Source: Vitellaria paradoxa
Taxonomy: Eukaryota > Streptophyta > Magnoliopsida > Ericales > Sapotaceae
Direction of reading: 5' to 3'
NCBI GenBank assembly: GCA_019916065.1
Contig: CM034233.1
Location: 14,549,009 to 14,613,008, forward strand
Length of the DNA stretch: 64,000 nt
The position numbers were made by a program, and so were the translations under genes. How positions within the stretch are numbered: the first letter of the stretch is position 1; every line of letters begins with the position of its first letter. The notes beneath the pieces are model-generated. The model did not search any database, was not told where the DNA came from, and saw only the letters and a program-made list of their open reading frames with translations. This document shows positions 58,891 through 64,000 of the stretch, one piece after another.

Positions 58891-61173
58891 GGGCCCGTTT
58901 GGCAAAACGATCAGTTTTTAATTTTTGTATTTAATTTTTATATTTAGTTTTTAGTTTTTGTATTTAGTTTTTAATTTTTATTTACATAATAGGAAAAAAA
59001 AACAAATATTTGAAAATACGTTTATTAACGATAGTTGTTAGTTTATAGTTATAATCGTTAAATAAATTAATTAATTTAATTAACTTAAATTAATTTGATT
59101 TAATTAATTAATTGTATTAATTAAATTTAAATGTTTTAATTATATTATTCTTTCAAAATAATTTGATTCAATAAAAATAAGATATATTCAATATAATTTA
59201 ATTATATTATTTATTAAAAATAAATTATATTAAATTATTTTTATATTCATTAAATTAAATTAAATTTATTAAGTTTAGTTAAATTTAATTAATTAAATGT
59301 ACTTATTTTAATTATATTTTTATTAAAAATAATTTAATTCAATAAAAATAAAATATATTAAATATAATTTACTATATTATTTATTAAAAATAATTTAATA
59401 AAATAATTTTATACTAATTTAACAAATTAAATTCAATTATAATTAATATAATTTAGTTAATTAATATTTAGTATATAATTTAATATATTAAATTAATTAT
59501 TCATAAAAGTAATTATTAATTAAATTATATTTAATATATTTTTACAAAAATAAAAATAATATATTATTAATTTAATATATTAATATATTTTATATATTAA
59601 TTAAATATTTTTATATTAAGTAATAATATATTTAACAGTGATTGGAGATAAGTGGAAGGTAGCGGCGGCTGTGGTCGGATTTTGGTAACAACCAACAGAC
59701 GATGATGCATGGTTATAATTAATTGTGGTTGTGTCACGACAACAAAAATGAGATCTAGTGACACTAATTTAATGATATTTTGTGAATAAATGACATATTA
59801 TTTTATATTTATAGCATTTTTTAAAAAATATTATTGAAATATAAGTAAGTTAGAGTGATTTAATGACATTTTATATAAGAATGTCATCCTTCACTTATTA
59901 ATTGTGGCAATTTTTTAAGTAATATCATTAAATAACAATTAAATTGTAACGGTTTAATGATATTTTTTTAAAAAAATGTCATTATTTATTCAATAGTTGT
60001 GGCATTTTTAAAAATTGTCATTGAATTGCAAGTAAATTGTAATGATTTCATGATGCTTTATGAAAGAATGTCATCATTTACTTATTAGTAATGACATTTT
60101 TAGGAAATGTTATTAAATAACAAATAGATTATAACGGTTTAATGACATTTTAGTAAAGAATACTATTCTTAGTTGTACAACAATCATGACACTTTTAAAA
60201 AAATATTATTAAATTTCAAATAAAATCTAGTTATTTAATGATAGTTCATTAGAGAATATCACTATTTTTAGCCATTGTGACACTTTTCTCCTTCATTCTA
60301 TCCTATTCTCTTATCTTTTTTCATTTACAAAGTTTATCTTTTTGTGTCCCAAATCGGAAAACACTACAACTTAACTCATTTTTTTTTTTTTTTTTTTGTG
60401 CATATAAAAGCACTTGGTTGTGGCATATAATTTTAAATGATGTAAATGAACTTATGGGTTTCTAAAAGGAATCCATTTGCTTATAAATTTAATATAGTTA
60501 TAAAATTTACTTATTTCGAATACATTAGGTATTAATTAAAACAAGAAATAAAATAAAATTAAATAAAAAATAAAAATACTTAAAGAATAATTAGGTTATT
60601 TCTTTTATAATAATTAGATTTTACTGGCATTTATTAGTACCACAAAATACTTAACTCTGACACTCGAAGTGCCATTAAAGGATCATATGAAAACACTTTT
60701 AAAGTAGTAAAGTTTATATAATAACATTTCTAGGTGTCATTAGTGAGTATATTTAATGACATTTTTGAAAGTGTCAAAAGTAATGTATATTTTAGTATTT
60801 AAAGTGTCATAAAAGAAATCAAATCATTTTACTAGAATGACACTTTTAAGTGCCACGAAAAGTGCCATTAACATCTAGCATGGCACAGGCATCCTTTGCA
60901 TTTCTTGAAAATGTCATTAGAAGAAATTTGTAGTGACAATTATAATTGTCATTAAATCTATATTTTGTTGTAGTGTGTAAAAAATTAAAAATTAAAAATG
61001 AAAACGTGAGAAAATATTTTTTCTATATTTTTATAGTTTTTGAAAATTTTGAAAATAATTTTTATTTTTTTAAAATTAAAAACAAATTTGTTAAATGAGT
61101 TTTCATATTTAATTTTTAAAAAAATAAAAATAAAAACAAAAAACTAAAAAAGAAATAATTGCCAAACGGGCCT
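58891..61173. repeat. Composite AT-rich inverted-end element in FLC-like intron 1
   Basis: The left end GGGCCCGTTTGGCAAAAC and the right end AATTGCCAAACGGGCCT are inverted over about 15 bases; the flanks are TTA at the left and TGA at the right. 59040-59640 is almost pure A/T like the core of 24436-25433. A CACTA-like piece (59750-60975) is inserted within. Confidence 0.55.
59750..60975. mobile_element. CACTA-like remnant with subterminal repeats
   Basis: The right terminus TTGTTGTAGTG (60965-60975) is the inverse of a CACTAC-type end. Next to it lie repeated AATGACA/TGTCATT words that also recur every 40-100 bases from 59760 to 60290 and 60640 to 60960 (for example TTTAATGACATTTT and GAATGTCAT). 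These look like CACTA subterminal repeats. The left terminus is not found, and no transposase is present. Confidence 0.5.
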
Positions 61174-61439
61174 TGACCGTTGGTCCTTTCAATGCTTCGT
61201 CTCAATAATTTATAAACAGATAAGCACTGCTTTATAATATTCATTTTCTGTTGATTTGCACCATTCTTCTTTGGTTTGGGCTCGGACCTTTTTTAAGTGG
61301 CTTCTTTTTCTTCTTTATTTTTTAATCTTTTCGTATGCTGATTCCTTGCGCTTAAGAAATGGTCCATTGCTTGCGAGAAGTTGATAGTGAATTTCTATGC
61401 TCTGTTTTAGTAGTTGTATTTCATATTTCTCTTCTGTAA

Positions 61440-61805
61440 ATATGGAAGTGAGATGAATCAAATTGAATTTTAACTTGTTTGAACTCGATTTAAAATTTTT
61501 TATCATGTCGAACTTGAGTTCAATTCGAATATTTATATAGAATCGAGTTCAACTCGATAGAGAAAAATTTAAATTCGAACTCGGTTCGCGAGTAACTTGA
61601 TTAAATCAAAACGACTTTATTTTAGTTTAAAAATATAATAAATAAAATATTATAAAAATTATAATAAAGATATTATTTTAAAATTTTCTAGATTCGAACT
61701 TGAGCTCGAATTTAAATGAGTCACGAATCAAGTTTAATTCGAACTCGTTTTAGTGTCAAGCTGAGTTTGAATAGTTCGCGAATAACTAAATTCGTTTCCA
61801 TCTTA
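61440..61805 (-). repeat. Decayed hAT MITE, inverted relative of 55358-55769
   Basis: The reverse complement begins TAAGATGGAAACGAATTTAG and follows the same order as the 55-kb element (TATTCGCGAACTATTCAAAC, then GAGCTTGACAC-like, then TTAATCAAGTTACTCGCGAA). It is more diverged and lacks a readable target duplication. Confidence 0.6.
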
Positions 61806-61948
61806 TACCTCAGGCAAATGCTACTATCAGTTGCAATTTTTCATTGATTTGTGTAGGGTCCGTTTATTAATGTGGATATCACATCGACCCCATACAATTC
61901 AATCGTTAGGATATATTAAAGGGACACTACAAAGGCTTAGGTTACTTG

Positions 61949-64000
61949 TCATGCCTTTAGCCTAATTGTCCGGAATGGATGGTACGAGAGTGTAAAAACT
62001 AAAATAAATAAATAAAATTCAATTGAATTTCAATTCACATTGAGTTATAGTCATCAATATATTCAAAATCATTACTCATTTCTTGTAAAATAATATTTAA
62101 CTACATTACCATCAATTTGTCAATAACATAATTCACCTTAACTCTGTTTCCAATGACCGCACCCAAAGTTTACTTGGTTAGAACAATGCTATAATCATGT
62201 TTATATATCTCTATATCATAATGTCATAAATATAAGAATCGGACCCATCCTCTGGGTCACACAATTTACAATACCAATAATTCAATTCTCAATTTAAAAG
62301 AACAAATACAATCATTATTACCCACAGTTAAGACCAGACTACTCAAGCCCAAACTGCTTGCAAATCCCACTTTAGGAATCGGGTTACCGTAGTTCCTAAA
62401 TTTATATCTCTTATTTTAGAACCAACTTATGATTAACTAGATGGATCATACATCTCATCAATCAATATCACAGTCATATTATATTAACATCTCAATATGA
62501 AGGAATATAAATGCAATGTCATGCAATGGGATGTGATGGAATGATATGTTAATGCATACTCTAGCTTCTATCTACTCCCAACCTTATCCTGGGACGGGTA
62601 ACGCTTAATAAAGCACACGAGGTCACCAACGGCACCGTCTATGCTTTAGACGAATGTATATCTCAATATATATATAAACTGAGTAGAGAACCGTATTACA
62701 CTCCCACCAGTGTAAGACTCAGGGGAGCTGTGTTACACCCCTAGTTAGGCATTTGCTTAGTTCAAGCAAAATCCGGCTGCAGTCCGGAGAAAATCTTATA
62801 ATAGTCTCATCTCAATATTAACATCCCAACTCTAAATAACTAAACTCTAGTCATATATATCGATTGGGGATCATCTGGTATTTTCAAAATCTAATTTTAT
62901 CATTTTTTCTCAAATCATGGATCCTGTCCATATATATAACTTGTGCCTCGACACGTCACAGTATCAACATGGCACTCTCAGCCAATCAATAATCAAAATA
63001 TCAACTGGATAATGAAATCCTAGTTCCATGCACATAATATGCTCAATCATGCAAAATAAACCATAACGCCTCAACATTACAATAAAAGCATGATGTGCTC
63101 AATTTTCCATAATGACATTTTATAGTCTCAAAATGTGCATAATTTCAACATATATTCAACATATATGATGCGCCATTCAAACTGGATCAAAAATACCTTC
63201 TGGTGGGAAGAGTGCTTGAAGGGCGCAGGAAGAGTATAGGAAGGGCATGGGAGGACCGCTCTAAGTCGCAAAAAGATACTGAGAGCTTCTAGCCTCATGG
63301 GAAGCCCGTTCTTGCGACTTGTGGTGCGCAGCGCAGATCTGAGCAGCTACAAGCTCGATTCGGCCCGCAAAATACCAAAATCCGAGTACCTCAAGCTTAA
63401 AATGGTACCACAACCAACAACAACAACATATATCATAATATCATACAACAAGACTTAAAAATGAACAAGATTAAGCATACATATAAACAAACCCACAACA
63501 TATGTATACACATATATCACCATCTACCAAAATAATCACATATATATATATATATATCAAAATCATGCTAACAATGCATACAACATGTATACGAGTCCCA
63601 CCTACCTTGAATCTGGAGAGAAAAGAGAAAACGGCAAAAATCAGTTGAGCTCCCAACCTTCAAAAGCTAATTTCTTCCACCTCGGGCCAAATCACCAAAA
63701 ATTGACATCACCACGATGTTCATAACGTCGAAAATACCCAAGTTCGACTATCTTCCCTCTCTGGAACACACTCTCTTTCTCTACTCTCTCTCTCTCCTCT
63801 CTCTTCTCTCTCCCCCCTCTTTTGAAATGGTCTCGGCCAAAAGAAAGGAAAGAAAAAGAAAAAGAAAAAGAAAGAAGAAAAGAAAGGCTGAGCCTTTGGC
63901 CTAGTTGTCCAACACAATATCAATTTGGATTACACTCGGCCTAGGAAAAATAAAATATATCAATTCAATCTCATAATAATTATTTTATTGGTCTAAAATA
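61949..64000 (+). repeat. 2.1-kb dispersed LTR-like repeat, copy 2
   Basis: Starts TGTCATGCC and aligns with 123-2205 throughout. It runs off the right edge while still aligned. It includes a GGTCACCAACGGCACCGTCT region and a purine tract (63837-63885). It lies in the presumed first intron of the FLC-like gene. Confidence 0.6.

Noticed and set aside
60362..60975. Complete 614-bp CACTA element starting at CACTACAAC
   Set aside because: The flanking triplets differ (AAA and TGT), and subterminal repeats extend well upstream of 60362.
63716..63923. Lys/Arg-rich small proteins near the right edge
   Set aside because: They are translations of a purine-rich tract within the LTR-like repeat.

Overview
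The window is nuclear DNA of a flowering plant, most probably a eudicot. It is very AT-rich, its genes are interrupted by GT-AG introns, and every recognisable gene encodes a plant transcription factor. The space between genes is dense with plant-type transposable elements: CACTA, hAT and Tourist-like MITEs, an RTE-like LINE, SINE-like tRNA relics, and LTR, TRIM and copia fragments. The species cannot be named from the sequence.

Four genes are supported. (1) 8001-10344 (+) is a three-exon SPL/SBP-box gene of the SPL13/SPL16 type, with an intact SBP zinc-finger domain and a 20-nt miR156 target site in its last exon. (2) 31207-47247 (+) is a complete eight-exon SEPALLATA (SEP1/2, AGL2-type) MADS-box gene with 5.1-kb and 7.4-kb first and second introns. 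(3) 40365-41426 (-) is an intronless AP2+B3 (RAV-family) gene lying wholly inside SEP intron 2, in antisense. A decayed B3 fragment (37347-37562, -) lies 3 kb from it in the same intron. (4) 58480-58667 (+) is the first exon of an FLC-clade MADS-box gene. The rest of that gene is not visible and probably lies beyond the right edge.

Layout: 1-2205 is one copy of a 2.1-kb LTR-like repeat, and 61949-64000 is a second copy in the same orientation. 2.2-7 kb holds MITEs and AT-rich sequence. 8-10.3 kb is the SPL gene. 10.9-12.8 kb is a 5'-truncated LINE with a perfect 13-bp target duplication. 12.8-31 kb is a gene-poor repeat zone, including a complete non-autonomous CACTA element (22017-23191). 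31.2-47.2 kb is the SEP gene with its nested guest. 47.2-58.4 kb is a MITE-filled spacer, and 58.4-64 kb is the start of the FLC-like gene, whose intron 1 is full of nested transposons.

All four genes belong to families that act in phase change and flowering: miR156-SPL (age pathway), RAV/TEM-type AP2-B3 (often floral repressors), FLC (floral repression) and SEP (floral organ identity). The head-to-tail SEP1/2-FLC order matches the ancient tandem proposed for angiosperm MADS-box genes. The most distinctive features are that tandem, the antisense RAV-type gene inside the SEP intron, and the CACTA element whose subterminal repeats are palindromes and whose core looks like a captured exon.
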